Of a stretch of 64,000 nt of DNA, positions 1-8,277 are shown piece after piece. The DNA is from Draconibacterium mangrovi_A. GTDB lineage: Bacteria; Bacteroidota; Bacteroidia; Bacteroidales; Prolixibacteraceae. The stretch covers positions 1-64,000 of the forward strand of contig NZ_JBBIXN010000001.1 in NCBI RefSeq assembly GCF_037646455.1, read 5' to 3'. Both the position numbers and the translations under genes were made by a program. The notes under the pieces are model-generated. The model saw only the letters and a list, made by a program, of their open reading frames with translations. It was not told the origin of the DNA and searched no databases. How positions within the stretch are numbered: position 1 is the stretch's first letter; the number at the start of each line of letters is the position of its first letter.

Positions 1-98
1 TGTGAGATACTTAAATATAAACAAAACCTTGTTTCTTTTCTAATAAATTATTGTGTTTCTTATGTCGAACTGACGTTAACTTAAAATGAATCTAAAAC

Positions 99-1688
99 AT
101 GAAAAAAGTCAAGAATTGCTTACTCCTTCTATTGCTCGCTGCATTTTTATTCAGTTGCACCGGCAAAACAAACAATGGGGATGAACGTCCCAACATTCTT
201 TATATAATGAGCGACGATCATGCCTACCAGGCCATCAGTGCTTATGGTTATGGTTTGAATAAAACACCCAACATCGACCGGATTGCGGAAGAAGGTGCCA
301 TTTTTAACCGGGCATGCGTAAGCAATTCGATTTGTGCACCAAGCCGTGCCGTTTTGCTTACCGGTAAACACAGCTTCATCAACGGTAAAGTCGACAACCT
401 GCAACCCTTTAACTGGGACCAGGACAATTTTCCGAAATTGATGCAGGCCAACGGCTATCAAACTGCAATGATCGGAAAGATCCATCTCGATGGCGCTCCA
501 CAGGGATTTGATTACTCGATGGTATTGCGCGGACAGGGCAACTACTACAATCCTGAGTTTATGCTTAACGGGAGCGGAAAATGGGAACGGATTGAAGGGT
601 ACTGTACCGATATCGTCACTGAGCGAATGTTAGACTGGCTAAAAAACAAAAGAGATCCGAACAAGCCTTTTTGCGCGCTCTACCACCAAAAAGCACCCCA
701 CCGGAACTGGAAACCGGCACCTGAATACCTTACGCTATATGATGACATGACCTTTGAGCCTCCGGTAAACTATTTCGACGATTACAGCAATCGGGGTACT
801 GCGGCAAAAACGCAGGAAATGGAAATAGCCAGAGATGCACGCTGGGGGCACGATTTTAAACTGCTAACAGATCCTGATGGAAATCCAACCGGATTTGACA
901 GACAGCTCAATCGTTTTAATGAAAAGCAGCGGGCCGACTGGCTGGCAGCGTACACGCCCAAAAACGATGCTTTTCGCGCCGCCAGGCTAAAAGGAGAAGA
1001 ACTGGCCAAATGGAAATTCAATCGATACATAAAAGATTATTTGCGCACCATAAAATCGGTTGATGATGGTGTTGGCGAAGTTCTGGATTACCTGGAAGAA
1101 GCCGGGCTGGCCGAAAATACGATTGTTATTTATACCTCCGACCAGGGATTTTATCTCGGAGAACACGGTTGGTTCGACAAACGATTTATGTACGAAGAAT
1201 CGTTCCGTACTCCGTTGCTCGTTCGCTATCCCAAGGAAATTAAAGCCGGAACTAAAATCGACAAGCTGGTTCAGAACATCGATTTTGCACCTACCTTTCT
1301 CGATTATGCCAATATTGAAATCCCGGAAGAAATGCAGGGAGTTTCTTTCCGCGATTTGGTCAGCGGCAAAACCGATGAATGGCGCGATGCCGTGTATTAC
1401 ACTTATTATGAATATCCGGCCGAGCATATGGTTAAACGCCACCATGGGGTAGCAACCGAACACTACAAACTCATCCATTTTTACTACGATGTTGATGAGT
1501 GGGAACTGTACGACCTGGAAACTGATCCGCACGAAATGAAAAACGTTTACGATGATCCGGCTTATAAGGAAGTAAGGGAAGAATTACACCAAAAACTCAT
1601 CGACCTTCGGAAACAATACGGCGACAGCGATGAACTGGATAAAGAGTTTCTTAACACTTTTATTGAACACCGAAACAAAAGAAAATAA
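99..1688 (+). CDS. S1-family sulfatase lipoprotein, N-acetylglucosamine-6-sulfatase-like
   Basis: Predicted to hydrolyse a sulfate ester on a glycan, on the outer side of the inner membrane or at the cell surface. The N-terminus is a lipoprotein signal ending in LFSC (Cys20). The sulfatase signature C-A-P-S-R begins at Cys79, the residue matured to formylglycine. The calcium-binding Asp pair is in the MSDDHA segment (residues 39-40), and the distal TSDQGFYLGEHGW stretch is typical of the family. At 529 residues it has normal S1 length. The overall pattern resembles sulfatases that act on 6-O-sulfated GlcNAc; that substrate is inference. It stands alone, far from the sulfatase cluster beyond 40 kb, and is followed by a hairpin terminator. 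Family call is firm, substrate is not. Confidence 0.9.
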   Translation: MKKVKNCLLLLLLAAFLFSCTGKTNNGDERPNILYIMSDDHAYQAISAYGYGLNKTPNIDRIAEEGAIFNRACVSNSICAPSRAVLLTGKHSFINGKVDNLQPFNWDQDNFPKLMQANGYQTAMIGKIHLDGAPQGFDYSMVLRGQGNYYNPEFMLNGSGKWERIEGYCTDIVTERMLDWLKNKRDPNKPFCALYHQKAPHRNWKPAPEYLTLYDDMTFEPPVNYFDDYSNRGTAAKTQEMEIARDARWGHDFKLLTDPDGNPTGFDRQLNRFNEKQRADWLAAYTPKNDAFRAARLKGEELAKWKFNRYIKDYLRTIKSVDDGVGEVLDYLEEAGLAENTIVIYTSDQGFYLGEHGWFDKRFMYEESFRTPLLVRYPKEIKAGTKIDKLVQNIDFAPTFLDYANIEIPEEMQGVSFRDLVSGKTDEWRDAVYYTYYEYPAEHMVKRHHGVATEHYKLIHFYYDVDEWELYDLETDPHEMKNVYDDPAYKEVREELHQKLIDLRKQYGDSDELDKEFLNTFIEHRNKRK

Positions 1689-1704
1689 GCACTGAAATTT
1701 TCAG

Positions 1705-1735
1705 AAAAACCATTTGCGTTCAGCAAGTGGTTTTT
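1705..1735 (+). terminator. Rho-independent terminator after the first sulfatase
   Basis: A 13-bp stem (1705-1717 with 1723-1735, one wobble pair) and a 5-nt loop are followed by a T run. It lies 17 nt after the sulfatase stop codon. Confidence 0.75.
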
Positions 1736-1858
1736 TATTTCACAACATCTTTAACGAATTTTAACGGCTTTTGAATACGATTCATGTTAAATTGGTTAAT
1801 TTTCGATGGGCCACGAAAACTAAAAATACAGAAACAGAATTCCGGGTAGAAGTTTGGG

Positions 1859-3703
1859 ATGATTAAAAGCTTTTACATATTTATTATTCTGGTTGTTGTT
1901 GTAACCGTTACCGGACCGACAATTACCTGCGCTCAGCTTGTTCAGCCCGATACTACAACAACTGTTTCACTGCAAAAACAAGATGAATTTTACGACAGTT
2001 TAGCCTACCGAGCCAATCGAAATAAATTTACCGGATGGTTGTACGACATTCTTGTTTCTCCACCTCGTCCCTACGTCGATAAAAAAGCACTGGCGCTCGA
2101 TTATTTCAACAAGTATGAAGGAATGGTCATTGCGAAAGTGGATATTCAGGCGCTCGAAGTTTTCGGGCCTTCTTTTACCAACACCGAAAAAGAAGCCGGT
2201 AACTGGGCCGAACGCTTCGCCAATACAATACACACCAAATCGAACCTGAAAACAATCAAAAAACAATTGCTTTTTGGTATTGGCGATATCCTCGATCCCG
2301 AACTGATGTACGAGAACGAGAGGTTGATCAGGAAGCTGCCTTACCTAAAAGATGTAAAGTTTATCGTAGAGCAGGACAGCGTATATTCTGCATTTGTTAA
2401 TGTTACCGTATTAACCAAAGACCGTTTTTCGTTTGGTGCTTCCGGCGGTGTAAGTGGAACAACCTCGGGCGACATCAGGCTATACAACAAAAATATTTTT
2501 GGTATTGGGCACGAATTCTCGGTGAAATTTGTGGGACATCTCAATAAAGAACCCTACCTGGGAATTGAAACGTATTATAAGATCAACAACATCAGCGGTC
2601 GTTTTCTGGACATGGAACTGGCTTATCTGAATACATACCGTGACGAAGGATTTGTGTATACTCTTGAAAAACCATTTATAACGGAGGAAATAAAATGGGG
2701 ATATGGAATGAATGTCAGTCGTTTGTTCCGAACCGAGCGAATTACCAACGACGATCCCATAAAATTTGAAGAGCCAATTAACGAATCGTATTATAATTTC
2801 TGGGCCGGATACAGTTTCAACCTCAGCACCAACCGCGAAAACTTAACGCAGCTAACCTTAACCACTTCTCTTCATAATCTTACCTTTTTTGAAAAACCGG
2901 ATGTGGCTCCGGGAAATGAGCACCTGTTTGCCAATCGGACGATGTACATGGCGGGGATAAACCTTACTCAGCGCCGTTTTGTGCAGGACCAGTTGATCTA
3001 CAGTTACGGCATTACCGAGGACATTCCCGAAGGATTTAAACACGAATTGCTCTATGGTTACGATGCCAACGAATTTGGCGACCGCCATTATTTACAATTT
3101 GGGACTTCGAACGGAAACCTCTTACTGAGCAGAAAAGGTTACCTCTTCCTTTCGGCAGATATTGGCGGCTACTTCAACAAAGGCAATTTTGAACAGGGAC
3201 AAATAAACGGGGAAATGGAATTTATAACAAAATTGATCACGGCCGGGAGAAAGCAGGTTCGTTCGTTTATTAATTTAAGTTATACACTTGGCATTGAACG
3301 CTATGAACTGGAATATCTTACACTTGGTCGCTTCGATCATATTCGCGGATTCAGCAGCAGGGAAGCTGTAGGTCAGCAACGCTTTTCGGCTAAATTTGAA
3401 CATGTAGTATTCCTTCCGCGCCAGTTTTATAAATTCAATATGGCCTTATTCGGTTTTGCCGATCTTGGAATTATTGGTGAAAGCAATAAACTTATTTTTA
3501 CGCAAGATTATTACTCCGGTCTGGGAGTTGGTATCCGGCTGCACAACGAAAACCTGGTATTCGAAACTTTCCGGCTAAGGCTGGCTTTCTATCCTTTTCA
3601 TCCCAAAGATGTAAGTTTTGTCGGCTTTGTTCTCGATGAACAATCCAAACGAAGATTTATGTCTTTCGACCCGGTTCAACCCGTTCCCAAAAACTTTGAA
3701 TAA
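1859..3703 (+). CDS. BamA/TamA-like outer-membrane beta-barrel protein
   Basis: Outer-membrane barrel of the Omp85/surface-antigen kind. A signal peptide covers about residues 1-25 (cleavage near TCAQ). A POTRA-like segment lies at about 88-188, including LLFGIGDILDPELMYENERL. From about 190 to the end, alternating aromatic and glycine-rich strands form a 16-strand-type barrel, with the sequence RFDHIRGFSSREAVG near residue 500 in the place of the conserved RGF motif. With a single POTRA-like unit it is shorter than BamA, so a TamA-like or lineage-specific export or insertion role is more likely than core BamA; this is inference. It converges on the MBOAT gene with only 2 nt between the stop codons and no separate terminator. 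Confidence 0.75.
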   Translation: MIKSFYIFIILVVVVTVTGPTITCAQLVQPDTTTTVSLQKQDEFYDSLAYRANRNKFTGWLYDILVSPPRPYVDKKALALDYFNKYEGMVIAKVDIQALEVFGPSFTNTEKEAGNWAERFANTIHTKSNLKTIKKQLLFGIGDILDPELMYENERLIRKLPYLKDVKFIVEQDSVYSAFVNVTVLTKDRFSFGASGGVSGTTSGDIRLYNKNIFGIGHEFSVKFVGHLNKEPYLGIETYYKINNISGRFLDMELAYLNTYRDEGFVYTLEKPFITEEIKWGYGMNVSRLFRTERITNDDPIKFEEPINESYYNFWAGYSFNLSTNRENLTQLTLTTSLHNLTFFEKPDVAPGNEHLFANRTMYMAGINLTQRRFVQDQLIYSYGITEDIPEGFKHELLYGYDANEFGDRHYLQFGTSNGNLLLSRKGYLFLSADIGGYFNKGNFEQGQINGEMEFITKLITAGRKQVRSFINLSYTLGIERYELEYLTLGRFDHIRGFSSREAVGQQRFSAKFEHVVFLPRQFYKFNMALFGFADLGIIGESNKLIFTQDYYSGLGVGIRLHNENLVFETFRLRLAFYPFHPKDVSFVGFVLDEQSKRRFMSFDPVQPVPKNFE

Positions 3704-3705
3704 TA

Positions 3706-5394
3706 TTAAAACTGAAAGTAAATAAAAGGTTGCATATCGGAAGTGATCGACTGGTAAACCACAATTACGATAACAGCCGATACAATGGCCTGCAGCCAAA
3801 TGGGTGATTCGATAAACCAGTTCATGATCCGGTCCTTCCACTTCTGGCTGAGCCAGTGAATAAAAAAGCCAAACAACATCACCAGGAATACCAGTTTGTA
3901 AGCTACCAACACCTGAGGAATAATCGACAATTCGAGATCGGTTCCGATCTGGTGCAACATCCCGTTTACGACATCCATTGATTCTGAGCGGAAAAACACC
4001 CGGGTAAAGGTGATAAAAGTGAAAGTAATGGCAATCTTCCAAACGTTCACCAATATATTACTTCGCTTTTCCCATGGGCTAATCTTGCGCCAGAATTTAT
4101 ACACCACCAAACCTATGCCATTCAAACCACCCCAAATAATAAATTGCCACGAAGCACCGTGCCATAATCCGCCCAGCAACATGGTCAGCATCAGGTTGAT
4201 GTTGTTATCGATGCTACGCTTTACCTTTGGCGAGAAATACGCCAGTAAGCCAAACAAAAGTACTGCCCCGGCAAATATCGGGACCAGAAGAATTTCACCT
4301 GCCAGCAACACAATTATGGCAAGAATCAGTCCCAAACTGATGTAGCTAAATACCGAACCTTCGCGGTTTCCGCCAATCGGGATGTACAGGTAATCTTTTA
4401 ACCACGATGAAAGCGACATGTGCCAACGTTTCCAAAATTCGCCAACACTTTTGGCTTTATACGGAGAATTAAAGTTTTGTGGCAAACGGTATCCCATTAA
4501 CAGGGCTACGCCAATAGCAATGTCGGTGTAGCCCGAAAAGTCGACATAAACCTGCAGCGAATAACCAAACAGCGCCATCAGGTTTTCGAAACCCGAGTAG
4601 TGGATCGGATCGGAAAACACCCGATCGACAAAATTAACGGCAATGTAATCGCCAATAAATATCTTTTTTACCAGTCCTTTCAGTATAATGAACAGCGCCC
4701 AGCCAAACTCGGCCCGAGTCAGGTGGTAATCTTCATAAATCTGTTTTACAAAGCCCGAAGCACGAACAATCGGTCCGGCCACCAACTGCGGAAAAAAGGA
4801 CACATAAAATCCAAAATCAATAAGATTATTTACCGGCTTGGTTTCTCCCCGATAAACATCAACCGAATAACTTATGGTTTGAAACGTAAAAAACGAAATT
4901 CCGACTGGCAGTAAAATCTGGTTCACATTAAAATGCGTTCCCGTTGCTTCGTTAGCCCAAAGTGCCAGGTGATTGATCACGTGAATATCGGTGCCCAACA
5001 TCAGGTTAATGCTATCAACAAAAAAATACGAGTATTTAAAATAGGCTAGCAAACCTAAGTTAACGATCACGCTGGCCGCGATGAGGAATTTACGTTTCGT
5101 TTCGTTTTTCGAGCGGTAAATTGCTTTCCCGATAAAGAAGTCGGTAAAGGTGCTAAACAGAAGAATAAAAAAGAAAAAGCCGCTCGACTTGTAATAAAAG
5201 AACAGGCTTGCCATAAAAAGGTAACCGGCCCTGATACTTCGGTTCTTGTTTTTGTAAACCAGCGAATACCCCAATAAAACAATGGCAAAAAAGGCCCAGA
5301 AAAAAAAGCGCGTAAAAATTAAAGGCGCACTTTTATCGTAAACAAAAATGTTTTTGGCCAGTTGCCCAATATCTATTTGTTGAAGTAGATCCAA
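3706..5394 (-). CDS. MBOAT-family O-acyltransferase (AlgI/PatA/DltB-like)
   Basis: Polytopic inner-membrane enzyme that moves an acyl (usually acetyl) group across the membrane onto an extracytoplasmic glycan. It has about ten hydrophobic segments. Family signatures are visible: LLPVGISFFTFQTISYSVD at 161-179, FWKRWHMSLSSWLKDYLYIP at 320-339 with His325, and LLGGLWHGASW at 406-416 with the presumed catalytic His412. It is the last gene of a four-gene minus-strand operon, 22 nt after an SGNH-type gene. Family knowledge: MBOAT proteins of this clade work with SGNH-fold partners in alginate, peptidoglycan and other polysaccharide acetylation. The actual acceptor here is not shown; the LysM gene in the operon favours peptidoglycan. 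Confidence 0.9.
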   Translation of the reverse strand: MDLLQQIDIGQLAKNIFVYDKSAPLIFTRFFFWAFFAIVLLGYSLVYKNKNRSIRAGYLFMASLFFYYKSSGFFFFILLFSTFTDFFIGKAIYRSKNETKRKFLIAASVIVNLGLLAYFKYSYFFVDSINLMLGTDIHVINHLALWANEATGTHFNVNQILLPVGISFFTFQTISYSVDVYRGETKPVNNLIDFGFYVSFFPQLVAGPIVRASGFVKQIYEDYHLTRAEFGWALFIILKGLVKKIFIGDYIAVNFVDRVFSDPIHYSGFENLMALFGYSLQVYVDFSGYTDIAIGVALLMGYRLPQNFNSPYKAKSVGEFWKRWHMSLSSWLKDYLYIPIGGNREGSVFSYISLGLILAIIVLLAGEILLVPIFAGAVLLFGLLAYFSPKVKRSIDNNINLMLTMLLGGLWHGASWQFIIWGGLNGIGLVVYKFWRKISPWEKRSNILVNVWKIAITFTFITFTRVFFRSESMDVVNGMLHQIGTDLELSIIPQVLVAYKLVFLVMLFGFFIHWLSQKWKDRIMNWFIESPIWLQAIVSAVIVIVVYQSITSDMQPFIYFQF

Positions 5395-5416
5395 GTTTTG
5401 TTCTCGCTAGTTGTTT

Positions 5417-6811
5417 TTATTCTTCATCAGTCTCAGCCGAAGGTGCTGAAAAATTATCCTCAGGTTCTGCCGTATCTGATGTTTCGGCTATCTTATTTTT
5501 TAACTGCAGCTGTGCTTCAAAATCCTGCATCCACGCCGTAAAAAACAAGTCGGCTATCAGCAGGTAACCTTCACGTGTAAAATGTATTTTATCGCTTTGC
5601 GCCAAATTATTTTTCTGCCACAATACTATGGAATTCAAACCTCCCATTACTTCAAACATGTCCCAAACACCTGCCTTGTATTTTTCGGCCATTTTATACA
5701 TGCTTTCGCGGACTTTTAATCCGTTCTTATTGACATATCTTCGGTACAGGTAGCTATCGTTGTTGGTCGTAAATATGATCAGTGCTTCGGGGGTAGCCCG
5801 TTTGATTTTCGTAATCAGCTGGTCGTAATTATCCTCGAACCGGGCCTGAGAAAAGCGTCGTCCATAAGCATCATTAATTCCGACACCAAGAATCACAACA
5901 TCAGGTTGAAGTTCGGCCAGTTGTTCGCGAAAAAGCTGGCAACGCAAAAATGCAGGTACATGCGCACCATTCACCCCGATGCTATGGTACAAAATTCCGT
6001 TCGGGGCTTTTTCGGTGGTCATCCCAAACAAGGTAAATTCGCCGGGCTTTTCAGGTTGTTTAAGTAGCGTTATGTTGAGGCTGTCCACGTATTCATTCAG
6101 AGTAAAATCGACGTAATCATCTGTTTTATTAACGCTTTTTACCAGTGTAGAATCTACGCTCACCTCGTAATTGTTGGCTTTATTGCTGTAATAAATTCGG
6201 AGTTGATTAAAACTATAATCCAGTTGATTTTCGTCCTCCAGCAGAATGGTCAGTTCTGCCTTTGGCGAGGCCGTTGTAACGGCGATCCCTCCTACACCAA
6301 GTGTTCCGCTCTTTTTACGTTCCACATTCCTGAAACTTCGCCAGGCACCATTGTATCGAATATAGTAACCAAAAGGCGAATTGGTGCGCGAAATGCGATA
6401 GGGAAACATAAATCCCCACCCGGCATTCATTCCGCCATTTAATTGCTGAAAACGGGTGCGCATTTCTCCCGAAAAGGATCCGGCTTGAATGTGCGAACCA
6501 CCAATATGAACAATGTTTATCTTTCCTTCCCCTCTTGTCAATAAGTCTTGCAACTTATCCTGAAATTGATCGCTGTATTGACGGCCACCGGGATAATGCA
6601 TTTGATTTAAATCGTATCGGATAAAATTGTAGGGATTCAGATGGTACAAATAAGCCTCTTCCTGCGCCTGAGTCTCGATATTGAACAACAGTAAAAATGC
6701 CGCTATCAGGGAAAAAGTCTTATATAGTCCACTGCAAACTCTGAACCCTGAACCCTGAACTTTGAACTCTGAACTCTGAACCCTGAACTCTGAACTCTGA
6801 ACTACCTTCAT
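5417..6811 (-). CDS. SGNH/GDSL-like hydrolase or acetyltransferase, repeat-bearing N-terminus
   Basis: Probable periplasmic SGNH-fold protein. The block I nucleophile is in IVHIGGSHIQAG (Ser106), a G-x-N-D block is seen in LGVGINDAYG, and the C-terminal D-x-x-H is in SDKIHFTREGY. The start codon overlaps the upstream stop as ATGA (4 bp), so translation is coupled. Directly after the start come nine tandem heptanucleotides (6741-6803), read as a heptad-like peptide of Ser, Glu, Phe, Arg, Val and Gln. Only then follows the hydrophobic signal helix (about 31-49). No other Met lies before the signal, so this start is the only ATG option. The repeats could shift the frame if copy number changed. 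It is likely the acetyl-transferring or esterase partner of the MBOAT protein encoded next. Confidence 0.8.
   Translation of the reverse strand: MKVVQSSEFRVQSSEFKVQGSGFRVCSGLYKTFSLIAAFLLLFNIETQAQEEAYLYHLNPYNFIRYDLNQMHYPGGRQYSDQFQDKLQDLLTRGEGKINIVHIGGSHIQAGSFSGEMRTRFQQLNGGMNAGWGFMFPYRISRTNSPFGYYIRYNGAWRSFRNVERKKSGTLGVGGIAVTTASPKAELTILLEDENQLDYSFNQLRIYYSNKANNYEVSVDSTLVKSVNKTDDYVDFTLNEYVDSLNITLLKQPEKPGEFTLFGMTTEKAPNGILYHSIGVNGAHVPAFLRCQLFREQLAELQPDVVILGVGINDAYGRRFSQARFEDNYDQLITKIKRATPEALIIFTTNNDSYLYRRYVNKNGLKVRESMYKMAEKYKAGVWDMFEVMGGLNSIVLWQKNNLAQSDKIHFTREGYLLIADLFFTAWMQDFEAQLQLKNKIAETSDTAEPEDNFSAPSAETDEE
6734..6803 (-). repeat. Tandem heptanucleotide array inside a coding start
   Basis: Nine units of the form CTGAAC(T/C) (plus-strand reading) run without gaps from 6741 to 6803, after a tenth degenerate unit at 6734-6740. 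Units differ at the last base and once at the first. The array lies within codons 4-27 of the SGNH-like gene. Because 7 is not a multiple of 3, only changes by three units preserve the frame. Confidence 0.9.
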
Positions 6812-8277
6812 CTTCTTGCCTCCTCTAAATATTCATTGTATTCAAACATCAGCGAATTGTAGAACATATTAGCGATTAGCCGGGCGCCTTTGGGTGAAAA
6901 ATGCACATAATCGGGGCGTGCCAGTGAAGGTTCGGCATTTACCCACGAAGGCATGCTGTTGTAACCTCCCATTGCCGTGTACATATCCCAATAGGCACAG
7001 CCACTAGAAACCGAAACCTCGCGCAGAGTGGCCACCAACTCCGGAAGATGTTTATACGTCACATAATTGTCTTTCTCTTTGGTCGACATATCGCTCGGTC
7101 CGATCACGATAATAGCAGCATCCGGACAAAGTGCTTTTATTCTTTTGATCTGGCTGCCGAAATAGCGGCCATAGCGTTTTATGGCTTTGTTGTTTTGAAT
7201 GTAAGGAACCACGTTTCCGCCAAACTGAAGTATAAACAGTTCGGGATTCAGGTCCTTGTACATTTTCATACTGTGCACGTAATCGGCTTTTGTAAATATG
7301 GTACCCGAACTTCCACGCAATGCAATGTTATCCACAATCACTCCCCGGCGCGATGCCAGCTCAATACCGTAAACATCAGGACCATCGTTGCCCGAAAATT
7401 TCAGGGTAACACTTTCTGTTGAATCGGGCAGCGCACATTCCAGCACAGCATAATCGACATTCGCCTGAAGCGAATCGCTTAATATGGTATCTCCGCGTGC
7501 AAAAACAAGAGTTTGAACAGGCCGTCTTGTGTTTCCGTAGAACAAACGCATGTAATCATATTCCCGGGTGCGCCGGTACGAGATATCCGATTTCGACACG
7601 GTCATTTCAGCCTCATACAGCATCGAATCTTTGAACGGAACTGAATCAGGAACCAACGGCGCATATCTTGAAAATGCTCCCATTACACCATATCGGTCAT
7701 GAGTTATTGTTGAATCCACATCGCCATAAATCGGGTAACGTTTCCAGTTATCCGTATTGTACTGATTGGCACTAAACACATAATCGTAAGGCTGAAGGGC
7801 AGGACGCAGCCCCACTCCCGTTCCACCAAAACGAACCTGTAATTTGTTACGTACAAAAGCGGTAATCCGGTCGCCTTCGATCTGACTGTCGCCATAATGC
7901 ATTATTCGGATCATTGAATCGTGTTGAAGGTGATAAAAGAATTTTTCCAGGTTCTCGCGTCCCAGGCGACTCATTTCCAATTTATGGATGCGCTGAACCA
8001 GTGTATCATAATTGGCCCGATGGATCACTTCAACCAGGGTGTCGCCCATCAAAGTATCCACCTCGATCTCCACCAGCGAATCAATTTCAAACTGCTGCCC
8101 AATGATTTCTGACACATCAGCGTACTCCACTTTATCATCCACCAGCATTTCTTTGAAAGTGGGCATATGGAAAGTAAACTCGCCGACCGTCACACCATCT
8201 TTCGGCGTGATGACCATCACCAGCGAAAGCAGCAGAAATACGCCCATTACATATGCTAATGTTTGTATCGGCCTCAT
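6808..8277 (-). CDS. Membrane-anchored SGNH/GDSL-like protein of the acetylation operon
   Basis: Single N-terminal membrane helix (about 7-23) followed by a periplasmic domain. The SGNH block I is IMHYGDSQIEGDR (Ser131), a Gly/Asn block appears in LQFGGNVVPY, and the terminal D-x-x-H is in PDYVHFSPKGA. About 100 residues between the helix and the SGNH domain look like a stalk rich in Asp, Glu and Val. Its start overlaps the LysM gene's stop by 4 bp (8274-8277) and its stop overlaps the next SGNH start by 4 bp, so all three are translationally coupled. Two different SGNH proteins beside one MBOAT resemble the AlgX/AlgJ or PatB arrangement. Which is transferase and which is esterase cannot be told from sequence alone. 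Confidence 0.82.
   Translation of the reverse strand: MRPIQTLAYVMGVFLLLSLVMVITPKDGVTVGEFTFHMPTFKEMLVDDKVEYADVSEIIGQQFEIDSLVEIEVDTLMGDTLVEVIHRANYDTLVQRIHKLEMSRLGRENLEKFFYHLQHDSMIRIMHYGDSQIEGDRITAFVRNKLQVRFGGTGVGLRPALQPYDYVFSANQYNTDNWKRYPIYGDVDSTITHDRYGVMGAFSRYAPLVPDSVPFKDSMLYEAEMTVSKSDISYRRTREYDYMRLFYGNTRRPVQTLVFARGDTILSDSLQANVDYAVLECALPDSTESVTLKFSGNDGPDVYGIELASRRGVIVDNIALRGSSGTIFTKADYVHSMKMYKDLNPELFILQFGGNVVPYIQNNKAIKRYGRYFGSQIKRIKALCPDAAIIVIGPSDMSTKEKDNYVTYKHLPELVATLREVSVSSGCAYWDMYTAMGGYNSMPSWVNAEPSLARPDYVHFSPKGARLIANMFYNSLMFEYNEYLEEARR

Noticed and set aside
987..1532. 181-codon ORF antisense to the first sulfatase
   Set aside because: It lies wholly inside a gene with clear sulfatase motifs on the other strand.
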